Below the pieces are notes generated by a model. That model did not search any database and was not told where the DNA came from. It worked only from the letters and a program-made list of their open reading frames with translations. From Tetragonia tetragonoides (Eukaryota > Streptophyta > Magnoliopsida > Caryophyllales > Aizoaceae), in assembly GCA_038025085.1 (NCBI GenBank), contig CM076151.1, forward strand, positions 8,313,001 through 8,377,000: a stretch of 64,000 nt of DNA, given 5' to 3'. Both the position numbers and the translations under genes were made by a program. Shown piece after piece: positions 28,088 to 39,532 of the stretch (positions within the stretch are counted from its first letter, which is position 1; each line of letters begins with the position of its first letter).

Positions 28088-28638
28088 GCCTTCCTTCTTT
28101 CTTTCTCCTCCTTCTCTCTAGAATTCTAACCATTCGTAGAACATATTTTCAGGCCGGGAGGGTCGATTTAGGCCATTCCCGGCCTGTGATTGATGATTTT
28201 TATCACATTTCATCTTGATTTCTAGCTTTTTTTCGTTTTGAGTTGAATAAATTCTCTCCCTTTGTAGAGTTTTTAGGTATCTTCTTATCTTCCTTTCTAT
28301 AGGATTCTTTTTCGCCTTTTGTGCGATTGATTAATAGTAGAAGCAGTATGAATTTGGGGACCGGATATACACATGATCAACGGAATCATACAGAGGTTTT
28401 TGGGCAAGCGATTGCGTTACTTATAATGAAGAACTCCACTTCCGTGAAAGATGAAGATACATCAAAGGAAGCACATGGTTAATATGCATGTTGGGAGTCG
28501 CACCTGAGTATTCTAGTATATTGGCTTGTTAGCGGATTTTTTGTTGTTTCTATTGATTTAGTATGTTTTAGGGTTATTTTTATTGTAGATATCGTATGGC
28601 TTTTCTATGAATGAAAATTTCCTATTTCCCTCTAAAAA
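28088..28638 (+). mobile_element. Retroposon with about 17-bp target duplication (LINE-like or retrocopy)
   Basis: AAAATGTTTCACCTAGA stands at 28071-28087 and again at 28639-28655, directly after an A-run. A pyrimidine-rich start (CCTTCTTTCTTTCTCCTCC), a 3' oligo(A) tail and a long target duplication are hallmarks of LINE-driven insertion. No reverse transcriptase is present. It is either an internally deleted LINE or a retrotransposed transcript. Confidence 0.75.
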
Positions 28639-28655
28639 AAAATGTTTCACCTAGA

Positions 28656-29709
28656 ATGGAAGGATATAGCTTCCATTTAGTCAAGTTGAATCATCCAAAA
28701 CTAATAAAGTTCTGAGTTGGAAATGAGAATATTAGCATATTTTAAGTCTCAAGGGAATTTATTCCCACTTTACTTGAGTTAATAATTCACTACTTGATGC
28801 TGAAGTTAGATATATATTCACTCTCTAGAAGCCAAATGCCATGCAATAATTCAAGGGGAAGAAAGATCTCTGTTTGCTTAGCCTTTCATTTTGTACCAAC
28901 AAACATCTTGAATATTCAATGGGGGAATTGGTGAATTGCATGCAAATGGGAAAGTTTTAATGCTAATATCCCACACTTTCTTAGCTTCATTTTGCCCCAA
29001 TTATTGTTTTTGATGCTTCTCTTTATCCTTTTTGTTTCGGTTTCGTAAACCCTTATTCCCACAAGTACAAACCAAAACCCTTTCTTCCAAGTACTTACCA
29101 AGTGATTAGAGAACTCTTAAATAGAGGATGGCAGTGGATCAGATCGGATTCAGGACAAATTACTAATTGGATTCGAATTTTTTTATTAGGAGTCGAATAT
29201 TTTTTGTCGAATTTGAATCGGACTTTTTCCATCTAATCGAGTTAAATATACCTCAAACCAAGTAAATTGGATCCTAATATTATTTTTATATGAGATTAAG
29301 ATCATTTTGGATGATAAAAATAAGAGTTCAATGATTATTTTAATTGTATTTGTTTGATTTTTCCTAATGTAAACTTAATCATCATACTTTATCTAACTTT
29401 TACCTATTAATTGATAAGGTGGCAACATTAATCAGACTCGGTTATAATCAAATCATACTCAAAGTCTATATCCATCTAATTCAGAGTCACCTTTTTTTTC
29501 ATTTAGCTTTGCATCGGATTTTTTTTCGTCAAATTGATTCGAGTTCGGACTATGTTGCCATCCTGATCTACGATGTTTTGTGTATCTTCTTGTGAGTCAA
29601 TATGATTTGGGCCAACCAAAGTTTGGGCCACAACATAATAAACCTTGTCAAACCGCAACCCAAAAGCCCAATTAATCACCATCTCATTACAAACTTCATC
29701 AATTAAAAA
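28656..29709. other. Intergenic stretch with a possible hAT remnant
   Basis: No gene seen. At about 29124-29574 the ends TAGAGGATGGCAGTGGATCA and (inverted) TAGATCAGGATGGCAACAT resemble degenerate hAT termini, but I found no 8-bp duplication. Confidence 0.4.
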
Positions 29710-30472
29710 GGGTGTTACTATTTACCGGCCCCAAATTACTACCTACCGCCCCTAGAAATTCCAATTTTGCCCTTTTTCACATTTTCACTCATCCTCTCCC
29801 TCTCTAACTCTCACACCAATTCTCCCTCTCTACCACCCACTCTCATACCCAACCTTCATCAACATTCACTCAAGCAACGGCCGCGGATGTCTGCCGGCGA
29901 CCAGGAAGTGCCGTCGACGGTGGCGGAGGTAAATTTTTTTTTTGCACATTTTTTTTGCACGGGCGTCCGTGATTTCCGGCCCGTCCATGGTCTAGGCGTC
30001 TGAAATTTCCGCCTAGACCATGGACGGGCCGCAAATCACGGCCGTATTTTTTTATTTGCATCCATGGAAGAAACGGAAATCACGGACGCCTCGACCATGG
30101 TCGAGGCGTCCGTGATTTCCGTTTCTTCCATGGATGCAAATAAAAAAATACGGCCGTGATTTACGGCCCGTCCATGGTCTAGGCGGAAATTTCAGACGCC
30201 TCGGCCATGGACTGGTCGTAAAACACGGACGCCCGTGCAAAAAAAATATTTACTACCGCCACCGTCGACGACACTTCCTGGTCGCCGGCAGACATCCGCG
30301 GCCGTTGCTTGAGTGAATGTTGATGAAGGTTGGGTATGAGAGTGAGTGGTAGAGAGGGAGAATTGGTGTGAGAGTTAGAGAGGGAGAGGATGAGTGAAAA
30401 TGTGAAAAAGAGCAAAATTGAAATTTTTAGGGGCGATAGGTAGTAATTTGGGGCGGTATTTAGCAATTCACA
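29710..30472. mobile_element. GC-rich fold-back element next to the PPR gene
   Basis: A near-perfect inverted repeat with arms of about 375 bp folds around a palindromic centre at 30097/30098 (GCCTCGACCATGGTCGAGGC). The outer ends read ACTATTTACCG and, inverted, GCTAAATACCGCCCC, followed in both by AAATTACTACCTA(C/T)CGCCCC. The inner 300 bp contain further sub-repeats of CGTCCGTGATTTCCG and CCCGTCCATGGTCTAGGCG, so smaller hairpins nest in the large one. Each arm also carries an exon-like stretch reading MSAGDQEV. No clear target duplication was found. It may be a Mutator-like or unclassified fold-back element. Confidence 0.88.
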
Positions 30473-30520
30473 TTATACCTTCCTCAACTCTCACTCCCCT
30501 TTCTACTGTCCCTTTCCCAA

Positions 30521-32002
30521 ATGTCATTACCACTCCTCAAACGCGCCCTTTTCCCACGCGCCACCACCAATACCCTTTTCCTCTCCACCTCTGCCGAATC
30601 ATCGACCGTTTCCACCGCCGTATCTACCCTAACCCATCTCAAATCAAAATCCCGTTGGTCAACACTTTTCTCTCTCTTCCCAAAGGGTTTCACCCCATTA
30701 GAAACCTCACAAATCCTAATCAAAATCCGCAATAATCCCCGCCTTTCACAAACATTTTTCCAATTCACAATCGACCATTACTATTATCTCTCCTCACCAC
30801 CTTCCCTCCATTGTTACGCCACCATTATTCACATTCTAGCACGTGCCCGTCTCAACTCACGTGCCTTAACCTCTATCAAAGATGCTTTGAGAATCTCAGA
30901 GTCACAAAATGTTGATGGGTTTTGTGAATTAGGTCATAATACTGACAAAAGGTTGAGGCTTTTTAAAGAATTGGTTGAGACTTATAGGGTATGTGATTCT
31001 TCACCTGTTGTGTTTGATTTGTTAATTAGAGCTCTTTTAGATGTTAATAAGATTGATCCATGTTTAGAAATTGTTAGATTGTTGAGGTCTAATGGGTTTT
31101 ATCCAAATGTTAAGACTTGTAATGTTTTGATTTGGAAAGTTTGTCAACGTAAAGGGTGCTATTTTGGGTATGATTTGTATAGGGAGATTTTTAGGGTTAA
31201 TGAGGGTTTTGATGATGATGATGATGAAAATGGGAAGAAACGAGGTGTTAGAGGTAAGGTGTTGCCAAATGTGCATACTTTTAATGAGTTAATGCTTGCG
31301 TTTCATCGAAATGGGTCGGTTGAGATGGTTGAGCAGCTTTGGATTGAGATGTGTACTTTGAATTGTAGTCCCAAGGTTTGTAGTTATAGTATTTTGATGG
31401 CGGCGTATTGTGAGGGAGGTGAGATGGGGAAAGCTTGGGATGTGTGGGAGGAGTTGAGAGTGAAGGGTTTGAAGCCTGATGTTGTTGCTTATAATACATT
31501 GATTGGTGGGTATTGTAAGATTGGTGAGATTGAAAAGGGGGAGGAGTTATATAGAGAAATGGGGTTGAGTGGGTTGGAGGGTACTTGTGTCACTTATCAA
31601 CATCTTATAAAGGGGTATTGCTTGGCTGGAGATGCTGATAATGCCATGGTTGTGTTTAAAGATATGGATAGGAAAGGGTTTAGCCTTGATAGTTCTAGTG
31701 TTGACTCGATGGTTCGAGTGCTTTGTGATAAGAAATCGGCCTTAGAGGGTTTGGGGTTATTCAGGAATGTGATGAGAAATGCTGACTTTGTAGCAAGAGA
31801 GAAAAGTTATGAGGTGTTGATTACGGGTTTGTGTCACAAGGGAATGATTGAAGAAGCTTTGAAGCTTCAGGCAGAGATGGTGGGGAAAGGGTTCGGACTG
31901 AATTCAGATATTTATGGTGCTTTCATTGATGGTTACATAAAGCAAGGAAAGCCAGAGGTAGCTGAAAGTTTGAGGCAGGAGATGATTGCAACTCAAGGGT
32001 AG
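30521..32002 (+). CDS. P-class pentatricopeptide repeat (PPR) protein
   Basis: An uninterrupted 493-codon frame without introns, as is usual for plant PPR genes. These proteins bind organellar RNA, one base per repeat, and affect its processing, stability or translation. The first 40 or so residues are basic and Ser/Thr/Ala-rich (LLKRALFPRATTNTLFLS), a likely mitochondrial presequence. PPR motifs run from about residue 185 to the end, for example FNELMLAFHRNGSVEMVEQL, YSILMAAYCEGGEMGKAWDV, YNTLIGGYCKIGEIEKGEEL and YEVLITGLCHKGMIEEALKL. An acidic run of Asp/Glu (about 237-242) interrupts the array. There is no C-terminal E or DYW domain, so it is not a classical editing factor. The ATG lies only about 50 bp after the fold-back element, so promoter or 5' UTR sequence may be transposon-derived. 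Confidence 0.93.
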   Translation: MSLPLLKRALFPRATTNTLFLSTSAESSTVSTAVSTLTHLKSKSRWSTLFSLFPKGFTPLETSQILIKIRNNPRLSQTFFQFTIDHYYYLSSPPSLHCYATIIHILARARLNSRALTSIKDALRISESQNVDGFCELGHNTDKRLRLFKELVETYRVCDSSPVVFDLLIRALLDVNKIDPCLEIVRLLRSNGFYPNVKTCNVLIWKVCQRKGCYFGYDLYREIFRVNEGFDDDDDENGKKRGVRGKVLPNVHTFNELMLAFHRNGSVEMVEQLWIEMCTLNCSPKVCSYSILMAAYCEGGEMGKAWDVWEELRVKGLKPDVVAYNTLIGGYCKIGEIEKGEELYREMGLSGLEGTCVTYQHLIKGYCLAGDADNAMVVFKDMDRKGFSLDSSSVDSMVRVLCDKKSALEGLGLFRNVMRNADFVAREKSYEVLITGLCHKGMIEEALKLQAEMVGKGFGLNSDIYGAFIDGYIKQGKPEVAESLRQEMIATQG

Positions 32003-33721
32003 TGCAGTCCAGTAGGAGCTGGTGCAGTTCAATCCCTGAATTGCTCAATAGACCTGCAGCTCCAGCAAATGACCAAGTCGGTGAGCAGCAAGGATAGCAC
32101 GATAAAGCAGAAAGTTTGAGGAACGAGATGAATCAATGATGGCAAATTGGCAACTCAAGCATGGTGCATCAACCAAAAGCTTGTGGAGCTCAGTCTTTGA
32201 AAGGTTCATTGCACTTGCAGCTGTATCAAACAACCAAGTTGATGAGCATCAGATTACGCTTGGTCATGGACAGGTGATAGCTATTCTAGGTGGCATGATT
32301 ATTGAAGCCTGAAGACTACTTGGTTAACATGTTTCACTAATGTATCCCTTCCATATACCATAGCTTCTCTTCGTTCATATACAGTTGTCCAGAAGATGTG
32401 ATTGGCAGCTGCTGGAAGTTGTTGCGCAGGAACATATGATTCCAAACTTGCAACATATGATTGTTGATCAGTTAGAATGCAATGTTGGCATGTTCCTGCC
32501 ACTTTTGAGTATTTATTGCTTAGAAGAAGCGAAGAGCAGAGAAGGAGGATCAAACGGCGAAAAAATAGGGAAAATGATTGAGGCTTCTAAAGTTTAAGCC
32601 ACTAGATGAGTTCGTTGAGTTTGTACATCTTGATTATGGCAGATGTGCAACTGTCTACTCCACGCAAGGGAATTCCCAATAGTTGTACAACACAGCATAT
32701 CAGAAGACTAGTGTAGCTCGCAAGCAGCTCTAGGAGTCAGAGGTAATTGCAAATGAATAGCGAAAATGAGAGAGGCTAACATGCCACTGGCTGGGGTTCC
32801 TTGAGTTTGTACATCTTGATAATAGGCAGATGTGCAACTGTCTGCTTGACGCAAGGGAATTCCTAATAGTTGTACTCCACAGCACAACAGTAGATTGTAG
32901 TAGCTTGCAAGCAGCCCTAGGAATCAGATGTAATTGCTAGGAAGAACAAAAAATAACCGCAAGTTTTTATCTCCTTGTATATTCTTTTGAGTGGCATTTT
33001 GGAAGCCAGGTAATTCATTGATTTGTTGATTTGCATTTTTCTTGCTCAGTCCTGGAAAACCTTTCCTATTCTGACTCTTGTTCTTTATCTTACAGCTGGT
33101 TTACTTATATTTTTTTGAATTTGGTGACTGCAAAATATAATTTCCTTTACTGTGTATTTTCTTTCTTGGTCGTGGACATGATGGCAGTACCAGTCACTAC
33201 CAGCATATTTGAGTTCAGCGTAAAGTGTTGCTTATATTCGTTCTTGTAGCCTGTAGGTATCTCCAAGCTTTTGTGTGACCTTAGTATACCACAACCTCTA
33301 TCATTCTTTGTTATTGGTTGGTGGTTAAATTTTGGGATCGCCACTACATAAAAGGTGAAGTTGACTGTACAAAATCTTTTCATTGACCAAATTTAAGATA
33401 GAAAATCTTATCCCTGTAGGCTGTAGCTGGTTGGAAAATGATGGGATAGAGCAGATACCTGATTTTAAACTCTTGCAACAAGATAAATATTCATCAGTTT
33501 AACATGTCATGTTGCTTTCACTTAATCTGTACAATTCGGTGACTACATCTGCAAAGTGCACTAGTATCTCTTTTTTACTCCCTCATTCATATTCCTTTTT
33601 TCTTTTCCTTTGTTAGGAAGAGTGGGGGACCTTGTAGACTTTAATGCTATGATGCTCAGCTTCTTGTATGCATCTCTTTTCCTGTACAATTTGGTAAATA
33701 TCCAGTGTACCAGTTTTACTT
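32003..33721. repeat. PPR 3' flank with local duplications
   Basis: No coding exon. About 75 bp are repeated at roughly 32614-32690 and 32801-32876 (both contain TGAGTTTGTACATCTTGAT, CAGATGTGCAACTGTCT and GCAAGGGAATTCC), a period near 187 bp. A weaker earlier pair is at about 32030-32090 and 32194-32255 (GAGCAGCAAGG against GAGCATCAGAT contexts). Confidence 0.6.
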
Positions 33722-34829
33722 TTAGTGGTACACAAATGAGGGAAGTAACCAGAAATTCAGCAGTGAAGATGCCATAGACAATGACCATGAGAAGAAGGCC
33801 ATGGCAGCAGACATTTGATATCTTGCACAACTGTTGGGGATGCAAATCGATCCGTTGGCGTGAATCAGAAGATCCACTATACTCGCGGTCGAGCAAGCTG
33901 CTGCGAGAGTAAGTACTGATAGAACCTGCCAGAGGATATTTGATTATTGAATGTCTGTCAGCTATGTTTATCTCTTCCATTATTTGTGACAGCTAATATA
34001 TTGGTAACTTTGAGACAGATCATATTGAGGGACATACCCAGTCTCCTGTAACAACAATTATCAATAATCCTGGTTGACGAAGCGAACATTTGAATAGGAT
34101 GGAGTATCCATCCACCATTGCTAGGGTTAAGCTCCATGGAATCACCAAGCCCATGACTGTTACCTGATAGCTGCTCATTAAGAAATATGAAAATTACATT
34201 TAAGTACTTAGTTAAAAGAACAGACTTTCTGATAACTTCCCTGTTTCAGGCTTGCACAATCTGTAAACTATTTTTGCAAACACAATGATTAGCAAATGCT
34301 TTTACATGCACAAACTTGTGGAGCTAAAAACATACACACAATTTTACTAAATGGCCAAGACCAAATCACCAACAAATTATTTCTTCTAATAGTCTTATAG
34401 AGTACTATAAAGAGTTCTAGATCAGCTATCTAGTCTTTAACAATACTTCATGTGATTTCTGTGTGTCTGAATTTTGGTAAACTCAAAAGCTTTCTGGGTT
34501 TATCATGAATTTGATGTCATTCAGCTTTGCAAAAAAGTTTGCTCCTGGTAAGTTTCAGCAAAGACAAGCAAATTTTAATTGCTATATGATCACTCTGAAC
34601 ATTTATTTGGTTATGAGCTGTACTATTATATGCAATATTGCATAACAAAAGAAATGATAGAAAGCAAAACTATTAAACCAATGAACCAAAATACTGACCA
34701 GAAAGAAGTGTAGCTGTAAAATTCAGCACCCATTGACATGAACAGCAGAGAAGCAGAAGAGAAGAAGGCTTGTCCCATTCTGAGACTCAAACTGGCTGCT
34801 GTCCCAACAGATCCAGGTACTTCACCCAT
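33722..34829 (-). CDS. CASP-like protein, subfamily 5
   Basis: CASP-like proteins are four-span plasma-membrane proteins related to those that scaffold the Casparian strip; subfamily 5 roles are largely unknown. Exons complement 34829-34699, 34170-34038 and 33925-33722 join in phase to 155 residues. The protein opens MGEVPGSVGTAASLSLRMGQ (the family's short GSPGT-like start). Four hydrophobic spans follow: AFFSSASLLFMSM, VTVMGLVIPWSLTLAMVDGY, then TGDWVLSVLTLAAACSTA, and SAAMAFFSWSLSMASSLLNF. The conserved GDW before span 3 and the basic-aromatic ARYQMSAA before span 4 are present. The exon 2 acceptor is the AG seven bases before GTAACAGTC, chosen because it restores the phase and gives FCYQVTVMGL. 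No break seen. Confidence 0.92.
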
Positions 34830-36770
34830 GGTTACTAGTTTTGCTTTTCTCTCTCATCTCATCTTAAAGTCTCAGCTCAAAACCATTTGATACCCCAACA
34901 ATTTTGGTCAAAACTCCTAGGAGAACTTGAATGATATGAATTGCAACATGATCAGCAATATAAACAGTTTGACAGTTTGTTTCTGTTGTCTTCTTATGAA
35001 ATCTGACAAGTTTACAGATGTTCAGAAATACTTGTTTTTTTGCCTGTTTGTTTTGGGGAGGTTGTAAATGCAACCGTTGGGATCAGAATTCAGAATAGAA
35101 GAGAGGGTGAGTGTGAGGGTGGGTACCCTGCTAAGCTTTGCTTCTTTTTGGTAGCTTGAATTATCAAAAGTCATTATTTGCTTTCATTTCTTTGTCTGCT
35201 TGACATATGACACTTGGCTTTCTTTTTTGCCATAACTTTTGACAAGAGTCCTAAGAAGCCCCCATACATTTGGTCTTATACTCTCAATCTAGGAAGCATG
35301 GACATCTTGCAAAGGGGTCGTGTCACCCTTGCAATTTAATATTAGATTTTTCTTTTTCTCCAAATAATGTTTTCCATGTATATGTCATTTCCTTGTGATC
35401 AAAAGGTTTGAAACTTACTCCCAAATGGTTTGATAAGGCCATAACGATCTCATAAGATCATCGATTCGATTCTCAAACATATCCATATTCCCCAACTTAT
35501 ATACCATTGTTATAAGGTTGTTATATATTGATTGTACGGTACATCAATTTCATGTGAAGGGAGAAAAAGTCGGGATCATAGAACCTTGGAAGCAAAGGTA
35601 GTTTGGGAATATGGAAAAAGGGAACAGGATAAAGATAGACACACCAAAATGAGTGTATCATACATTGATTGTATAAGATTTATTTTCCGTTAGTTTTCAG
35701 TTACACTGAAGTAATTGCGAGCTATTCATTTCACACCAACTAACCAACGGCCATTTTGGGTCCTCTCTAGTTGCTCCTGTTAACAGACGTCAGCTGCGCA
35801 ATTCTTTGGCATTGTGAATGCCCATCCATCGAAATTAATTTGCCGAAGCTGATTGATCAACATTTACTTGTACACATGCAACCGTTAGCAATCTAAATCA
35901 CCCTTGTGCTTATGAACTGAACTCATTCGAGTTAGTTGCTCAATTGACAATACTTGTACTGTTACATTTTACAAAGCTTACAGCACAGTAATCTGTATTC
36001 AGACATCTTTCCACAAGGATTATTAAGACAGAACAACGACTAAATTTGTCGCTATCACATTAAAAGAAGACAAGATGGCCAACAAAGTGGGTACCTAGTT
36101 GTTTACATCACTATAAACTAAAGTAATCTCCAATCAATCAATGTCAAAAATCACATTATGATCACCAAGAAGAAAAAAATTAGTAGATGAGCAAAAAAAA
36201 AAATAGTAATTGTTACGAAAAGGATGGTTAAAGAACCCAATAAAGTCGCTTCCTAGAGGTGGCAATCAGACAGGTCAAGTTGGTATTCTATGGGATCTTT
36301 CCCAGAAATAATACCCGAAACCATATCTTCCTTATATTCCTTATGGGGAGTTCTACCTCCCAATTTTTGACATGGAACTACTTAGGGGTTACACTTTCTA
36401 GCTAGTTGCTACATCAAAAAAATATTGCAATCAAACTATACTGTAATCTAGTAACTCCAACTATAGAGTCCTAGATCAATTTGGCATAAGATCCTTGCAA
36501 TTTCAGTTCTGTGGTTGATCATTGAAGTAAAGAGCTTTTATTTCTATGGCAATCAAAAATATCCATGAACTTTGTGACACAAAGTTAAAAAGCAGTACAA
36601 CAGAAGTAGCCATATCAACACACCAATAATGGACAAAAATCTAATAAAAGTACCCATCAATCATCCAGTAACATATGATTCAAGACCTAATAGAATCCAA
36701 CTACATCCGGATAACTTTCGACACGTATCTTAAATGAAAATTGCCCCTCCAGAGCCTTCTTCTAGCATCA
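34830..36770. other. CASP-like promoter region and TOM6 3' side
   Basis: No coding exon. The left part is the upstream region of the CASP-like gene. A possible SINE fragment is near 35400-35470 (GATTCGATTCTC, box B-like). The right end holds the last non-coding exon proposed for TOM6. Confidence 0.45.
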
Positions 36771-38741
36771 CTGCATCAGAAACCAGGATTTAAGCATTAG
36801 CTGCTATTATCAATAAGTTACTAATAAGTAATAATACAGCATCAAATTATAGTTTGTATGGCACCTCGAACAATTGTCCATACAGAATCGTGTCAAAATC
36901 CACACAAACAACACATACATTATCACCACCACCACCACCACCCCCCCCCCCCCAACACACCCAAAAAAAACACTAAAAGATTTAGAAGCAGTTACACTAT
37001 TAGTTGGCCAAATAGACCACCTGGCCCTACTCCTTAACCTCTCCTTGCGTGGGCCCGTGCATATACGCGTACAGGCACCCAGTTATATAGTGTGTGCCTA
37101 AGAGAGCTGGGCTCTAACAAATAGCTGCTACACCCAAGTGAACTACTTAAAACTGGCTATATGGATAGAATAAGGAATAACTACAGGAAGCCATTAATCA
37201 TACCCCAGTTAGGAAACGAAGCTTGAAAAACTGAGCATCGAGTATATTCCAATGTTAATATGTGTTCACAGAAGATATTCCAAGTAAAATATTTATATTT
37301 TGAAAGCTACGGGAATTATTCTCACTAGAAGTTTCATTCATCTACCATAGCCAGCCTCAACAGAGGAAGGCTGATCACAATTCACAATAACCAAACTAGT
37401 GATTCATCTAAGAGGGAGAAGTTTCAATATTGGGAGCGAGATGTACATCTCAAGTTGTTAAGACACAATGTCAGGAAAGCTCAGCTAACAAGGCTAAATT
37501 AACCAATAGACTTGACCAGTTGTTAATTTCACAAACTCAATTCTCTCAGAAGACATCCCTAGGACCCATCAGTTCACCTAAGTGAAAAAGCACGCCGTCC
37601 CTGATTCATTAGCATGTTGCAGAAGCACCAAAGACTCATTTTTAAGAGAATTGGAAATAAAATATCTGTTGACATAAAACCATGCAGGGTTTGTAGTTTT
37701 TACGTCTTGATGAGGTTCAGACTAAACTCCATAATTTGCCCAAAACAATATTCATCTTCATCATAAGTCCATGAGTTCTATAGGAACTAGGAAGACATCA
37801 AAGATGAGAGCCAAAGTAAGCACATCATAAAAATGGCCAGAACATGTTGTAGACAGCAACGGAACTATCAAACAGTTACCAGCTACACTAAACAATATGT
37901 ACTACAGGCATGCCACCACCACCACCCCCCCCCCCCACCGGAGCCCCAAAAGAAAGGAAAATAACACTAATAGCTAGTATCTCCCAATTTTTTTGTCCAT
38001 CCAAACTAAGAACACTTCTACTCAACTTAAGGCATAGACAGCCACTGATTTCAGGTACAGACATGCTAATGTGTACATGAATCACCCATGAACTCTTATA
38101 ATCACTATCTACTCTGTTGCCCTATCAAGCATACTAATTCAGGTCAACACCTAAATTTTTACTGCCATGGCTCTAAGCCTCTCACTGTCCATTAAATTCC
38201 AGGCAAAAATAGATAACAAGCCCCAAACACATAAGATTCCTAGGTCTCCCTAGTCCCTAGTTACCTCTCTGGCAGAACTTCATTGGTTAAAAAATTGCCC
38301 AGGTATATGACAGACATTGACATTGCCCACAATTCCACAAGCACTCCCTTTTTTTTTCAGAAGTTTAAAAGTAATGATTCTATTGAACAAAGCCAAAATC
38401 ACACTGAATCTATCATCCACTCTAACACCATATCCAGCCTCAAAATCAAATCTTTAATCTTACAATGTTGCATAAGCAGCTCATATGTCAAACTACCACA
38501 TAAAAACCAAATCTTTCTGGAACGATAAAATTCAACAGTAATGGGACAAATCAATTTAAGTACCCTTTTAAGCAATACCCCAACAAATCATCAAACAATA
38601 CCCACAAAAATTCAAAAAATTCTCATGAAAAAAAAAACAAAAACAAAAGGTGCCCAGAAACTAAAACACAGGATAGTAAAAGCCAAAGACAAATCCAAAG
38701 AGAACCCTTATCATGAAAGCTTGTTACTAGTAGATTAGTAC
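36771..38741 (-). other. Long 3'-UTR intron of TOM6
   Basis: On the minus strand a donor (CTAATTCAG/GTACTAAT) lies about 13 nt after the TOM6 stop, and an acceptor (TTTCTGATGCAG/TGATGCTAG) at 36771 leads into a terminal non-coding exon. The roughly 1.97-kb intron contains two similar (CCA)n-C(14) tracts at about 36927-36953 and 37913-37937 and no convincing coding sequence. The splice pair is inferred from consensus only. Confidence 0.5.
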
Positions 38742-38754
38742 CTGAATTAGGGTT

Positions 38755-38913
38755 TTAAAGATCCAATTGAAGCTCTTCTTTCTGGAAGTAATGAAGAAGG
38801 TAAGGAGTGACACGAATAACAGCAACCCATGTACCGAAAATAGCAGCATGAACTTTAAGCTGCTTCATGGCTTCCTCTTTGCTTGGCTTTCTCGGAAACA
38901 ATCCTGGAAACAT
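38755..38913 (-). CDS. TOM6: Mitochondrial import receptor subunit TOM6 homologue
   Basis: A 52-residue frame on the minus strand begins MFPGLFPRKPSKEEAMKQLK, matching the very conserved MFPG-F-RKP-K-EA-KQL start of plant TOM6. A single tail-anchor-like span follows (IFGTWVAVIRVTPYLLHYF) and an acidic end (KEELQLDL). TOM6 is a small subunit of the outer-membrane import pore that stabilises TOM40 with TOM22. Length equals the plant family norm (about 54). A CT-rich leader (GAGAAGAGAAGAGAACGCC on the coding strand) comes just before the ATG. The gene is so short that it is easily missed by length-filtered gene finding. An intron appears to begin right after the stop codon (see the neighbouring entry). 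Confidence 0.92.
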   Translation of the reverse strand: MFPGLFPRKPSKEEAMKQLKVHAAIFGTWVAVIRVTPYLLHYFQKEELQLDL

Positions 38914-39374
38914 CTTGGCGTTCTCTTCTCTTCTCTTTCTCTCTCCTCTTTTCTCTCTGGGAAATTCGAAGAAGTGTTGATAAACCTTGTGTAAAACCCT
39001 AACTATATCAATTATGTGCTTTGTTGAACTATAATAGGGGAAAATATATTGAGGAAAAAAAAGAGCCCAATGGCAGTTTTGGATCTGGTTTATGGGCTAA
39101 AACGCAATGGGCTTATGGCTTACTATGTGGGTGCTTTGATTGTGCAGCTCGGTCCAACAAAGCAAGAATTACAAAACAATTTATTTTTTCTTTTTGTAGT
39201 AACAAGAACAATTGTTTTTCTTTTTACTTTACAATACTTAATAACAAATTTTTAGTTTGAGCTTTAGGTTTTTCTTCTCAAAATGGGGGGAGATTGAAAA
39301 ACATGATGATTGACTTAGGCTTATTTATGTACGGATTTAGTTATCTTTATAGAGAATTTAATTCAACTACTATT

Positions 39375-39532
39375 AAAAAAGGGATTACGTTTTCTCTGGG
39401 CGCCTTCATAAATCCTGCTCAGGGTCCTCATAAAGAGATAAATCGTGAGATTTATGACACAACCGTCATGAATCGAACCCCTTAATGCTACTCTCATAGA
39501 TCGTTCTTTACCACTGCGCTATATATCTCAAA
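39375..39532 (-). mobile_element. SINE-like sequence, minus strand
   Basis: On the minus strand: ATATAGCGCAGTGGTAAAGA (box A-like), about 40 bases later AGGGGTTCGATTCATG (box B-like), and an A-containing end near 39375. No clear target duplication. Confidence 0.55.

Noticed and set aside
29124..29574. A second hAT element with GGATGGCA-type ends
   Set aside because: Ends are degenerate and no matching target duplication was found; kept only as a note in the intergenic entry.
29767..30466. Several mirrored short open frames at 29767-30466
   Set aside because: They are the same sequence read from the two arms of the fold-back element, so not independent genes.
36245..36275. TAGAGGTGGCAATCAGAC, resembling a hAT end
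   Set aside because: No partner end or 8-bp duplication found nearby.
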